NCBI GenBank assembly: GCA_037367405.1
Contig: JAZKJV010008885.1
Coordinates: 124,001 to 188,000 of the forward strand
Length of the DNA: 64,000 bases
Reading direction: 5' to 3'
Source of the DNA: Ottelia alismoides
Lineage: Eukaryota > Streptophyta > Magnoliopsida > Alismatales > Hydrocharitaceae
Shown: piece by piece, positions 47,710 through 59,829 of the stretch
Layout of the letters: every line of letters begins with the position of its first letter
Numbering within the stretch: the stretch's first letter is position 1
Made by a program: the position numbers and the translations under genes
Notes under the pieces: model-generated
Seen by the model: only the letters and a program-made list of their open reading frames with translations
Databases searched by the model: none
What the model was told of the DNA's origin: nothing

Positions 47710-49230
47710 TTAGATGCTAGAAACCTCAACGATCTCTCTCTCAACCTCCTCCATATCAGTCTATCGGAGTTGATCTTCTACCCTCATCTACAAGATGAGG
47801 GACCTAATCTTTCTCTTCCTCTTTCACCTCCTTTAGCCCCTTCGTATCACCTCAAATCCACCCCAAATTCCTTTCTCTTTTGTTCGGCTTTGGTTTCTAA
47901 TCCTTGCAGGTGCCCATACTCTTCATTAATCGGAGGGAAACATTTATCTCTATTCTTGAGATTTCTCGTCGGAGAAGCTACATTGATTAGCCCTTCTAGG
48001 GACGTTCTCCTCTTCCTCGTTCTACCATCTGCATTTCCATGTGGTTTCAAAGGTTACTTGACTTTCACATACACCAAAGGAGGAAAAAGGAGGGGTATCC
48101 TCATCCACCATCGCACACAAAGGAGCTTCACTGAAGGAAGAAGTGCAACTACTGTAGGATCTTTCAGATCTGACGGTCAATAGACTCCGTCCAGACCACC
48201 GATTCATTCCTCATCCTCGATCTTATCGAGCTAGCACCTGGGCACATGAGTCTTCCGCGTTTGCCCAAGCCATGCCGAAGCAGTCCCAAGCCTCCGGGCA
48301 CCCCGATCCTCCATCCGAACCTCCAAGTCATGTGCTTTTCGCATGTGGTCGAGAGGATTTTACAGAAGACCCCATACTAGGTTTTGTCTTTCATAGATAA
48401 TCCCCCACGTGTGTGATATTTGCAGAATAATCCCTAACGACCTTATTATTTGCAATTCAATCCATGTTTGGACCTATATTGCGAAGTTTTTATTATATTT
48501 TCTTTTCATTTATGCTTCTACTTTGTATGGTGAATAACTCACGAACACAAATCCAATTTTAATGACTTTGATATAGTTTGAAAGATAATTTAATTCTCTT
48601 TGATATGGTATAATTAGTTTCTTGCTTTGACATATCTCTCGTGCATTAAATTTTAGAGATCATACGTTACCTTTTTAGCTCCTTTAAAGTGCTAAAAATG
48701 ATCTTCATGTTATTTATTGCTCCATTAAATACCCTGATTAATGTTGAATATTTTAATCTGATTAAGAAGCTTGGATAAATCATTAGATCATTATCTCCTG
48801 ATTAGATAATTATTTAGGATGTTAATGTGATGTTGATCATATTAGGTGTTTAATTAGTGACACATTAATTTATCTAACTATTTGGAGCTTATTTATTGCA
48901 CATTTAATTGGATTGATTTTATCCTCATTGCTTAAGTTAATTAATTAATTAATTAGAGGCATAATTAGCTATTGTGTGTTGTATTTGAATATTTATTGTG
49001 AGTATTATTGCACTGCATATCAACATTCTGTTCATGTAAATCTAAGTGCATCTGAAAATAAAATAAAAAGACGCATGCATTCTGTTGCATTGTCTTATCC
49101 TTGATTCGTTGATTATTCACTTAATCAGATATTTAACACCTACATTGAATCAATCTAATTGCTTGTGTCCCTGTATTTGACCATGGACTTGGGATAAATT
49201 AAACTGAGTAACTCTTTACATAGATTATGC
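47710..49230 (+). repeat. 1.52-kb tandem repeat, unit 1
   Basis: Starts TTAGATGCTAGAAACC and ends TAGATTATGC, directly joined to unit 2. The unit has a G+C-richer first third (to about 48370) and an AT-rich remainder. A GTGTCCCTGTATTTGACC motif at 49165-49182 is typical of the U5 end of Athila/Tat LTRs, so the unit is probably LTR-derived. The open frame 47650-48183 is not considered a gene, because differences from unit 2 are mostly amino-acid changing. Confidence 0.8.
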
Positions 49231-50756
49231 TTAGATGCTAGAAACCTCAACGATCTCTCTCTCAACCTCCTCCATATCAGTCTACCGGAGTCGATCTTCT
49301 ACCCTCATCTACAAGATGAGGGACCTAATCTTTCTCTTCCTCTTTCACCTCCTTTAGCCCCTTCGTATCACCTCAAATCCACCCCAAATCCCTTTCTCTT
49401 TTGTTCGGCTTTGGTTTCTAATCCTTGCAGGTGCCCATACTCTTCATTAATCGGAGGGAAACATTTAGCTCTATTCTTGAGATTTCTCATCGGAGAAGCT
49501 ACACTGATTGGCCCTTCTAGGGACGTTCTCCTCTTCCTCGTTCTACCATCTACATTTCCATGTGGTTTCAAAGGTTACCTGACTTTCACATACACCAAAG
49601 GAGGACAAAGGAGGGGTATCCTCATCCACCATCGCACACAAAGGAGCTTCACTGAAGGAAGAAGTGCAACTACTGTAGGATCTTTCAGATCCGACGGTCA
49701 ATAGACTCCGTCCAGACCACCGATTCATTCCTCATCCTCGATCTTATCGAGCTAGCACCTGGGCACATGAGTCTTTCGCGTTTGCCTAAGCCATGCCGAA
49801 GCAGTCCCAAGCCTCCGGGCACCCCGATCCTCCATCCGAACCTCCAAGTCATGTGCCTTTCACATGTGGTCGAGGGTATTTTACAGAAGACCCCATACTA
49901 GGTTTTGTCTTTCATAGATAATCCCCCACGTGTGTGATATTTGCAGAATAATCCCTAACGACTTTATTATTTGTAATTCAGTCCATGTTTGGACCTATAT
50001 TGCGAAGTTTTTATTATATTTTCTTTGCATTTATGCTTCTACCTTGTATGGTGAATAACTCGCGAACCACAAATCCAATTTTAATGACTTTGATATAGTT
50101 TGAAAGATAATTTAATTCTCTTTGATATGGTATAATTAGTTTCTTGCTTTGACATATCTCTCGTGCATTAAAATTTAGAGAATATACGTTACCTTTTTAG
50201 CTCCTTTAAAGTGCTAAAAATGATCTTCATGTTATTTATTGCTCCATTAAATACCCTGATTAATGTTGAATATTTTAATCTGATTAAGAAGCTTGGATAA
50301 ATCATTAGATCATTATCTCCTGGTTAGATAATTATTTAGGATGTTAATGTGATGTTGATCATATTAGGTGTTTAATTAATGACACATTAATTTATCTAAC
50401 TATTTGGAGCTTATTTATTGTACATTTAATTGGATTGATTTTATCCTCATTGCTTAAGTTAATTAATTAATTAATTAGAGGCATAATTAGCTATTGTGTG
50501 TTGTATTTGAATATTTATTGTGAGTATTATTGCACTGCATATCAACATTCTGTTCATGTAAATCTAAGTGCATCTGAAAGTAAAATAAAAAGACGCATGC
50601 ATTCTGTTGCATTGTCTTATCCTTGATTCGTTGATTATTCACTTAATCAGATATTTAACACCTACATTGAATCAATCTAATTGCTTGTGTCCCTGTATTT
50701 GACCATGGACTTACTTGGGATAAATTAAACTGAGTAACTCTTTACATAGATTATGC
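49231..50756 (+). repeat. 1.52-kb tandem repeat, unit 2
   Basis: About 98 percent identical to unit 1 by eye, with a 4-base insertion (ACTT) near 50710 among a few differences. It is followed by TTAG, the first four bases of another unit, after which similarity ends. Confidence 0.82.
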
Positions 50757-52338
50757 TTAGTTCTTATAAATTGTTTAAGCGACTGTATTACAACGAATAC
50801 TTATTAACATAATCGATTAGTGATTCGTCGGTAACTACCAAAAATGACAAAGTCCCTACAAAAGGAGACTTTAGCCCATTCATTACATTCAGTCTATATA
50901 TGCTACATGTTAGCTCTTGTTTATCTAAGTTGTTTTAAAGATGACACACACACACATCGTAGTCTCTCACATGTATACTATGTTTGCAAGACTACATATT
51001 GCTTAATTAAAGAAGTTTTCAAAAGAGGACTTCAGTTGGCAAGTTGTAGAAGCGTGAAAGTCTTTCTGTTGTTCTAAATTTCTTTTTGCAGTATTTACAT
51101 TCTTTTTTTATGAAAGTTGTAATCTCAACTTACCCTCGGAACTTCCAAATCATGTCAGGTTAAAGAACTCAACTCTGATCAATTAACTCTTGATATTTGT
51201 CGACCATACATTGACTTATCAACTACTTCTGCTTATCGACTATTTTGTGATCGATCAACCTTACTTGCAGATCGATCGTAATTTGGATGATAGGCAATTC
51301 AATAATCATCAAATGATCGACCAACACTTTGGTATGATAGATAATTTTGATATGATCGATCAACCATTTGCAATGATCGATCATACTTGCAAATCTCCAC
51401 TAATTTCTTGACAATGACTTTATTACACTTGAATTCATAAAAGGGACATCATACTCATGTTAGAAGATACATCTCTCAAAGCAATCATTCTCATTCTCAA
51501 AGAAATTCTCTCTAGGTGATATTGTACAATTATGTCTCTTGTTCTTCAAGTTGTTCGATATTTTGAGGAGAATTTGTTCTCAAGATTGCCCTGTGCAGGA
51601 AAGCTATCGAGCTAGCAACATTCGATTCGCCTCTGAGTCTTCAAGTTTGTCTAATAAGAATCATATGTCTTTTTGGTATGAGACAACTCTAGTAATATTT
51701 ATAATGTGTATTTATTTGCTTTTTCAGCTGTGTTATCTATGAAATTATTGCATTTGCTTATATATAAAGTATTTATTTGCAATTATTCTTGTTTCTTATT
51801 CATGATATCACAATGCTTACATTTGAGAATTATTATCAATATTTATGTAAGAGAAAACTTATTGCAAAATAATGTTTCCTTCCATAATATTTCGATGTAG
51901 ATACTTTTGGTGTTTGATCCATAAGTTTGCAGGAAGCTCTTGAATTTGCAGGTTTTACACTCTCCAAGAAAGTTAGAGGTCAGTTAAAGTCCATCTATCC
52001 TCTTACTGCATTATTAAATATGTAGGGTTGATTTTTGTGTCTGATCTAGAATTGTTAAATAATGTGTTTTGTAGATAGTTGAGATATACACGTAAATATC
52101 TCAGGATTTATAGGAAACTATTGGTTGGTTCGGCTAATCGGAAATCCTAAGTCAAATGATGCAAATCATGGTTTTCACCTGATTGGGTTTCTGTGGTAAA
52201 ATAATGTGTAGTATGCTTTTTTATCTTGTTTGATCAATTGTGACGTGCTTGGTACAAATTACGCAAAAAAGATTTTAAACCAACTTAATATGCAATTTTC
52301 CCCAGCTTCAGAGGTATCATGGTCCCTACGAACTCACA
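50757..52338 (+). repeat. Sirevirus 5' LTR region (left end not defined)
   Basis: The right end is fixed by CA at 52337-52338 and the primer site after it. A CATAAAAGGG box near 51437-51446, followed by CT-rich sequence (51470-51520), looks like a promoter and transcript start. A cluster of TGATCGATCA palindromes (51170-51400) lies upstream in U3. The start could not be fixed because no matching 3' LTR is in the window. Confidence 0.6.
51195..51385. repeat. GATCGATC palindrome cluster in Sirevirus U3
   Basis: TGATCGATCA and close variants (GTCGACC, TTATCGACT, AGATCGATCG, TGATCGACCA) recur about eight times in 190 bases. A matching cluster lies beyond pol at 58868-58960. Sireviruses are known to carry repeated palindromes in LTRs and near the polypurine tract. 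Confidence 0.65.
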
Positions 52339-52340
52339 TG

Positions 52341-52352
52341 TGGTATCAGAGC
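52341..52352 (+). other. Primer-binding site (initiator Met tRNA), Sirevirus
   Basis: TGGTATCAGAGC, an exact match to the plant copia consensus, two bases after the LTR end. Confidence 0.9.
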
Positions 52353-52359
52353 GTGTTAC

Positions 52360-53226
52360 GTGCCTCAACATAAATACTCGGCAACACTTATGGAAGCATC
52401 AATAAAAACTAGTTATGCTCAGTTAATGGCGCTAAACAACGATGAGGTAACCTCTAACAAACCCTCTTTAGAAGAATTACAAGGCATTGTTATTATTTTG
52501 CATTGTTTAGTTGGTAAATTTAAAATGGAATCAAGTTGTGAATATGTACCATTGTAGTTCAACATGAAAATGAAGTTAGCTTGCTAAAAGAAAACATCCA
52601 TGAAATTATAATTGTTTTTCCTTATCTGAAGAACATCACAAAACTAAAATTAAAACTCTTAGAATGTGTTTGTTTGGGTAATATCCCCAAGAATAAGGGC
52701 ATTATTCCCATCCTCTCTCCTTCCTCGTATGACTATTCCCCTCTCCTCCTCTTTATTTCACCTTATTACGCCCCTATTCCTATGTTTATTCCACCTTACC
52801 TACCCTTATTTCACCTTATTCATATCCTTTCAGTCGAACATAGATAGTGCCTTATTTCAGCTTATTCTTCACGCTTATTCAAGCTTATTCCCGAACCAAA
52901 ACACACTCTTAAGTGTAACATAAACAATCTAGAAAAAAATGTATTTGAATTAAAAATAAATACACATACATTAATAAATAACTTAGCAAAATTCACTAAG
53001 GTAAGGAAAACCTAGGCAAGATGCTAGGAGATAATTACCAAATAAAAACAAATTTTGGGATCGCGTATGAACCTATTAAAGCAAGTAGCTCTAAAACTGC
53101 TAAAATTGAGAAACTTGTTAAACTTGTTTGGACTTACTCTAGTCAAATTAAAGCCGATAAGTTTATTGAGCTATGGAGAAATCCAAGGAACCATTTCAAC
53201 CCTCCAAGGTCCCAGAAGCAATAGGT
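52360..53226 (+). pseudogene. Sirevirus gag remnant
   Basis: Broken Gag of a Sirevirus-type copia. After a 65-codon N-terminal frame (52360-52557) it reads with stops. The later part has LAKFTKVRKT (52983-53012) and then a frame at 53021-53224 beginning MLGDNYQIKTNFGIAYEP. These match the FTKG...LLGNQ...GLGY region near the end of Sirevirus Gag. No CCHC zinc knuckle is seen. A MITE at 52662-52903 interrupts it. Confidence 0.65.
52662..52903. mobile_element. MITE in Sirevirus gag (about 242 bp, hAT-like)
   Basis: Ends GAATGTGTTTGTTTGGG and CCCGAACCAAAACA form imperfect inverted repeats. Flanks AACTCTTA and CACTCTTA match in 7 of 8 bases, in line with a hAT duplication. The inside is repeats of TATTCC and CACCTTA with no protein. 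Gag-like sequence lies on both sides. Confidence 0.65.
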
Positions 53227-53289
53227 ACTAAAGAACTCGATCAATTGTTTTGTAGAACCAAAAATTTCTTACTTCAAGAGACAACATGA

Positions 53290-54560
53290 GCCCTAACTCA
53301 CGAGCATAGGACACCAAGCACAAACAAATTGGGAAGTGGATCACGAACAATGTCTGCTCAAAGCATATGTCTGCAGACAAGGAAATTTTCCTGAACAACA
53401 AAATCAAAGCCAATGGAACAATTACTTTTGCTAAAAACCACAAAGGTATGATCATTAGCGAATGTACAATCAGAAATCTTTTAACTTCTATTAATTGTGT
53501 TAACGTTGTTAAAGGTCTGAAACACAACCTATTGAGTGTTTCTCAGATCTACGATAAATGTTTTGAAGTGTTGTTTTCTACCCATGGTTTTGAAGTTCTT
53601 AAGGACGATATTGCATAAGAGAGATTGGCACAGAAGTATATACACATTCAGATTCGAAGTGTTCACTGGTAGAATGCATTTTGGCAACACAAAAAGAACC
53701 ATCACTCTGGCATAAAAGATTAAGTCACATCTATATGAAACTAATCCATAGGCTTAGTAAATATATCCTAGTTAAAGTTCTACCCAAACTATCCTACGAG
53801 AAGGTGGACATGTGTTAACATATGGATTAAGGAAACTCCATAGAAAAATTATAAAATCCAAACAGTACATTAGCTCTGCCAGACCTTTAGAGCTTCAACA
53901 CCTAGATTTATTTGGACCCATAAAATACGAAAGTTTAATTGGGTATTGCTGTTGTTGTGTCATAGTGGACGATTACTCATATTTTACTTGGTTTTTCTTC
54001 ATTTTATCCAATGACTTAGCTTTTTCTGAGTTTGAAAAGCTAGCTTAGCGGATTTAGAATGAACAAAGACCCACCATCACTAAATTAAGAAGTGATCATG
54101 ATGGAGAGTTCGAGAATGAAAATAGCCATGAATACTATGCACAAGTTAGGATCGAGCATGAGTTCTCCGTACTCAAAACAACAACTCAAAATGGCATACT
54201 TAAATAGAAGAATCACACTCTTTAAGAATGTGCATGTACAATGTTGTGCGAATCTGGCCTACTTAGACATTTTTGGGAAAAAGTCATAAATACAGCCTGC
54301 GATATCTTAAACATGGTTTTGATATGATCAATATTAAAGGAGACTCCTTTCGATCTCTAATAGAGACACTCACCAAGGATAGACTATTTTCGTGTTTTTG
54401 GAGCAAACGCTATGTTCTTAATACTAAGAACAATCTTGACAAGTCTGATTCGCAAAGTAAATATAGAATTTTTCATAGAATACTCTTCACATAACAAAGA
54501 TTTCCAGTCACTATCATGGAAGCAAATAATGTTTCTTTTGAATACAACTTGAGTAAGTAT
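53290..54560 (+). pseudogene. Sirevirus protease and integrase remnant
   Basis: The protease begins near 53325: the usual WYLDSGCS-HMTGD block reads WITNNVCSKHMSADK, so the catalytic Asp-Ser-Gly is lost. It is followed by GLKHNLLSVSQIYDK (53514-53558). The integrase region has an LWHKRLSH-like start near 53690, then RPLELQHLDLFGPIKYES (first Asp; 53880-53935), VIVDDYSYFTWF, and LRSDHDGEFENEN (second Asp; near 54090-54125). The site of the catalytic Glu is a stop (TAG at 54205-54207). Stops at 53616, 53818 and 54046 and shifts make it inactive. Confidence 0.82.
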
Positions 54561-54639
54561 CCTCAACTACATGGATTAGAAAAGGAGGAGGAAACTCAAG
54601 AATTAGAACTCAAGAATTAGATCCTTCAAGTATATTTGA

Positions 54640-55044
54640 GAATATTGATTCTTTTGATCTACCCAAGGACTTCAGCTTTTTAGAGATCATACCAAGGATT
54701 TGGCGATTGAAGATATCTCAAAAGGAATCCAAACTAGACCGTACTTAAATTCATTTGCTTTATTTCCTTTTGTATCATCTATGGAGCCAAAGTTTGTATA
54801 CGATGCTTGCAACATTAATTCTTGGTTAATGACAATGCAATATGAACATGTTCAATTTGAGAGAAACCTGCATGTATCGAAGCTTGTACCCAATCCTGAA
54901 AACCATACGATAGTTGGAACTATGTGGGCTTTTTATAAGAAATTGGATGAGTCAAGGATAGTTGTTAGGAATAAGGCAAGCATTGTTGCTCAGAGATACA
55001 CTCAGCAAGAAGGCATCGATTACAAAGCCTATACTTATATTGCA
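54640..55044 (+). pseudogene. Sirevirus reverse transcriptase, first part
   Basis: The frame from 54700 reads MEPKFVYDACNINSWLMTMQ, NPENHTIVGTMWAFYKKLDE and then NKASIVAQRYTQQEGIDYKAYTYIA, the canonical start of copia RT. It is cut at 55044 by the insertion 55045-57548 and goes on at 57549. Only the first 115 codons or so of the open frame belong to RT. Confidence 0.87.
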
Positions 55045-57548
55045 TGTGGCTCCCGTCCAGGATCCAAGTTATCCTTTTACATAGTACTCGTAGTATTTCA
55101 TTCGTTGTCAATTGCATTAGGTCACCCGAAAGTGAGAGAATTTTTTTTTCATTTCTAATGGCATTCACAATAATGTAAACAACCACATAACTAACAACAA
55201 GTGTCACCAATTCACATTTGTATTAATTTTCACACACACATATGTGTATATATATATATATATAAAGTTTCACATATACTACATCTTTGTTCATAGTTTA
55301 GTTCATCTTCGTAGTTTTTGTAACCAAATTATCAAGGCAACTCGCTTGCATTTCAGTACCTAGTTTTCTCATGCACTATATCCATGTTCATTATTTACTT
55401 CATCTAAACTAATTATCGATATGAACCTCAAAGGGAAAATAAAACTCAAGAAATTAATCATGCATAATATAAAAACTATGAAAATCAAGAGTGCATGATT
55501 ACATCCTAGAGTTGTTTGCTAATACCACTATTGTTTTGGGTAAGATCACCTGGAAGAGTTGATTGCAATAATTTGTCCGAAAGTGATAGAGCTGGTTACT
55601 AGAAATAATCTAAATGCAAGGTGGATGTTATATATGTATGATTAAAGGTAGAGGCTCACAATAGTAAATAGGGTATCAATCAAAGAAAAAGTAACCATTG
55701 ATGGTGCTTAATTAAACCACCATATATATATACCAACAATAAATATCGACAATAAAAAAGAGTTGGATAATATGGCATAGAATTGAACTAATATCCATAT
55801 CCAACGAGTAGTTTCTAATTTTATAATTGTAAAAATAATTACCTGTGACCACACCGACTGATCATCTCCATGGAATCATCCTTTATGTATACTCTACTAT
55901 CTATTCATCACTATTAATAAGATTGTCAACCAAAAGACATAGATCTGTACAGTAAACCACAAAAAAAAGAGAAAGAGATGAGTAATCAAACAAGTGAAGA
56001 ATCAATATTGACTTATAATTTAGAGTGCTAGCCACGGTGACCCTTACACTTGACTGTGCGAGGGTGCAGTGGCCCTTAGCTGGGCGAGAGATAGGAAGCC
56101 CAGTTAGGGCAACGTCCACCTAGTACGTGGGCCTAGGATCCCAGTCCTTTTTATAGTTTTACGCGAGCTCACTATGTTTTTATGCTTCATTGAGATCTAG
56201 GTTTTCGACCACTTCTGTTGACCCTATTTTAGTAGGAAAGCTAGATAGGAGGACCCTTGGTTTTGGTTTTTAGCGCTCTTTTTGCCCGTACCAATCTGGC
56301 ATGTTTTCTTGAGCGACTTAATTCGTAAAGTATCTCCCACCCATCTCAGGGAAGTAGTTTGGGAGTGTGCCTAGCCCTCTCCTGGACCACACTTCTTCTG
56401 GGAGGATGAGACGGAAGAGTCTCTTAGGAGGCTTCCTCACCGCTAGAGTTTTGGTTACTGTTCCACCAATAAGTCTTGGTGAGGAAAAGGTAGTAATTAG
56501 CTGGAGTTGAGAGCTTGGTTACTGTTTAGAGTTGGCTGCATTTGAATTTAGTTACAGTTGAGTTGACACTGTTCTCGAGATTAGTTATTGTTTCGTCAAT
56601 AGGTCTAGCAAAGAAACTATCGCTAGACAGAAATCATCAATCATCGTTCACCGAAATTTACTAAGAATTCAGATTTGTTGTTACAGATATTAGAAGAAGC
56701 TAGTGGACATGTTGGGAACTTGGTTAGGATACATTATACTTCACCTCATGCCTATGGAGGCACCCCAACCCTAGGGCATTCTTCTCGCCTTGGAGTCATA
56801 ATGTGAGGTCACACTCAGACCAAGACCATAAACTATCCACTATACTTGAGAATTTGACATAGATAAAGTTCAAATCAAAGACTCATCATCCTTAATACCA
56901 AGATCCATCAACATGATCCATAAGTGATAACAAGATAATAATCTACATATGGATCATTAAATAATATACAAAAGGTTATATATATGGAAAATTATAGGGT
57001 GATGGGTGATCGGGTATTCACATAGAAAACAACTTGAAAACCAATTATCACGCAAGTAGCTTGTTAAATTCAAATATCAAAACCTATCTACTTGTTTCTT
57101 TTTGAAACCACTGATATACGTATTTTATTTTTAATAATTTTTTGATTGTACCAACCTTTGTTGACATATCTCTTGTCCCTAACATGCTTGGCAGGTAAGG
57201 CGCCCGTATTATAGTAGATTGACAGTTGACCCGAAGCTTCTGCAGATACTCTCGATGGTATACATGTTATTGTTTTTGTTCAGGTTAATGTAAATGTTTT
57301 TCTTTCTCTTCTGTTATATTTTGAGATACATGTACATAATGTAATTTCTTTTGTTACATGTAAATATATATAAAATTAATGAAAATGTGAATTTGATGAC
57401 ACTTGTTGTTCTGTGGTTTGTTATTAAATTAGGAATGTCATTCCAATGTGAAAATTTTCCCTCCATTTCTATAACCTAATACGATCGGTAGCGAATATAA
57501 TAGTACGAATGTAGTGTAAATGGGTAACCTGGACCCGCAGGTGTGACA
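55045..57548. mobile_element. LTR-like insertion in Sirevirus RT (2.5 kb, probable solo LTR)
   Basis: Begins TGTGGCTCCC and ends GCAGGTGTGACA, so it has TG...CA ends. Flanks TTGCA (55040-55044) and TTGCC (57549-57553) match in 4 of 5 bases, and the RT reading frame continues across. Inside are no long frames or domains. A TA repeat lies at 55249-55264 and a G+C-richer block at 56020-56120. A solo LTR of another retrotransposon family is the simplest reading; a small non-autonomous element is possible. Confidence 0.65.
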
Positions 57549-58800
57549 TTGCCAGAATAAATTCAATCAGAATGTTGTTAACATTTGTTGGTTTCAAAGG
57601 AATGAATCTTTAGTAAATGGATGTTGAAAACACGTTCTTAAACGACTTCATTAAAGAAGAAGTTTACGTCAAGCAACTACTTTGTTTTAAAAATATCTCG
57701 AGACCATATCTAGCTTTTAAGCTCAGTAAACCCCTTTATGAACTTAAACAAACTCCTCGAGCGCGGTATAATTAACTTAAAACTTTTATACTCACCTTAT
57801 GTTTTAAAGTAGGAAAAGAAGATTGCACTTTGTTTGCAAAGTTTGTCTTGTCTGATTTATTGTTTGTTTACATTTATGTTGACAATATTGTGTTTGATTC
57901 TACTAGTGTAACTCTTTGCAAGTTCTGAAGTGATGCATGAATAGTTGAGATAAGTATGATGGGAGAACTGAAGTTTTTCTTGGGCTTGCATATCATTTAA
58001 ACATGGCTTGTACTTTCTTTTCCCTACAGAAGTACAAGAAGGAGATGCTAACATTTTTCGATTTTGGCAAGTGTTCATGAAAGTCTACTCTGATTTCTCT
58101 TGCGACACACCTTGACCTAGACAAATCATGGATGCTCGTCGACTAGAGACTTTATAGAGGTATGATTGGATCTTTACTCTATCTAACTGCCAGCAAACCT
58201 AATATACTTTTTAGCATCTTTTTAGATGTATGTTTTCAGTATGCAACTAAATAAAACCATCTCAAAGTTGTAAATTGGTTGTTTTTGCTATCTTGTTTTT
58301 ATGCAAGACTTAGGCTTGTTTTATCAGAAGTATTTCATGGATTTATTTGCATACAACAACACATATTATGCTGTTAGTCGTGCAAATAGAAAAAGTACAA
58401 GTAGCATATGCCAATTCATGGTGAATGCCCCTTTATCGTGTTTTTTGAAAAAAACAAACTTGGTAGTATTTTTGACCACTGAGGTGGAATATATGGCACA
58501 TCACTAGCATGTTCTCAGTTACTCTGAATGAAGAATGCTCTCTCAGATTTTAGTTTGATTTCAGCCAAAATCAGATCCTCTATGATAACACTAGCTCTAT
58601 CAACTTATCTAAAAACTATATTAATCACTCTATAGGAAAGCGTATTGATGTTAGACATCATTTTCTTCATGAGTTTTGAAAGGTGAAATTTGTATGGAAT
58701 ATGTTCCTACGGACAGACAACCTATAGACATTTTGATTAAACCCTTAGTTACATCTCAAGTTGAGAAGATTAGAAGAGAATTAGATTTTCTGTAATTGAG
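57549..58800 (+). pseudogene. Sirevirus reverse transcriptase (second part) and RNase H
   Basis: Starts with INSIRMLLTFVGFKG, then MDVENTFLNDFIKEEVYVKQ (57620-57679) and a degraded LYGLKQAPRAWY block. Next comes IYVDNIVF (57872-57895) where the catalytic YVDDIIF should be, so one catalytic Asp is Asn. YRGMIGS followed by a LYLTASKPNI block (58154-58205) and RKSTSSICQF in the 58375-58507 frame are hallmarks of the Sirevirus/Maximus RT-RNase H region. The last part is a degraded ADIFTKPL near 58725-58750. Many stops. Confidence 0.88.
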
Positions 58801-59829
58801 TGATATTTATTGAAAAATTTTCACAAATAGGGCACCCCAAAAATACACTTTTGATCTACCATTAAACAAGGTCTGATCGATTAACCCCTGATCGATCACC
58901 CATGTTGTATGATCGATCAACCCTTGATCGATCATGTGGACACACCGATCGATCATTCTAGATGAAATTTGGATTTCATATAAAATTCAAATTCTTGTGG
59001 GAATAAAGTCAAAAGTGTATCTGATGACCTTTAGGACTTACTTTTTAGGCAACTGTTAAACCTACAACCTTCTCTCCATGTTTTGTTAAATCAATTTTTT
59101 ATTTGTCATTTTTGGAATCTTTCTATTTATTTCTACCCACAAAATCTTCCATTTATCTCATCTACCACCTTGCTCCTCTCTTTATTAGAACCCATAAGGA
59201 TAAGACATCATCTCATACCTCTCTCAGGCCATAGAATTCCCAGAATCGTCTTAATCTCTCCCCTACTCATAGTAGAGGCTGGTGGATCAACATGGATGCT
59301 TGACCGATCACTATATGATTGATCAACCAGAGGCCCTAATTGATCAAACTAAATTTAGGCTATTGTTTTCTCTATTTTTTGAATCTCATGTTGATTCCAA
59401 ATCTAATAGGAAATAAATACTTATAAAAATTTCTCTTCTTTGGTTATGGTATCCAGAAGGTCCAGTAAAGACCCCCTCCTTCGACCAACCTCCATTGGAA
59501 TTCTCTCTCAATTGGCTCTATGCTTATTCAACTATAAACCTAATGAAATAAAATCGATTCTATGGAACTTGTTTCACTCATACTTTTTATCTTACGATTC
59601 AATCTTCGATCAAAACCATATGTATGTTTTCTTTGATCCAATTTTCTATCTTGGATCACATAATACTCTCACAAACTCCATCTCAAAATCATATGACGTG
59701 GAGGCTTATGCAAATCTTTAAGATATTGGTGATGACTCAATGTATTGCCTCTGAACTATCGTCTACGACCACACTTTTATTGTTGACACCTCTGTTATTT
59801 CTCAAATCCTAGGTTGTTCTGATACCATT
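58801..59829 (+). other. Region downstream of Sirevirus pol
   Basis: Carries the second cluster of GATCGATC palindromes (58868-58960, with further ATTGATCA forms at 59315-59346). A 93-codon open frame at 59440-59721 (starting MVMVSRRSSKDPLLRP) matches nothing I recognise; Sireviruses may carry an env-like frame here, but this one has no visible membrane or signal feature. The 3' LTR is not found, probably cut off by the Athila-like LTR to the right. Confidence 0.45.

Noticed and set aside
47650..48183. 177-codon frame in the tandem repeat (copy at 49411-49704)
   Set aside because: The start is not shared between units, and the observed differences are mostly non-synonymous; it lies in LTR-like sequence.
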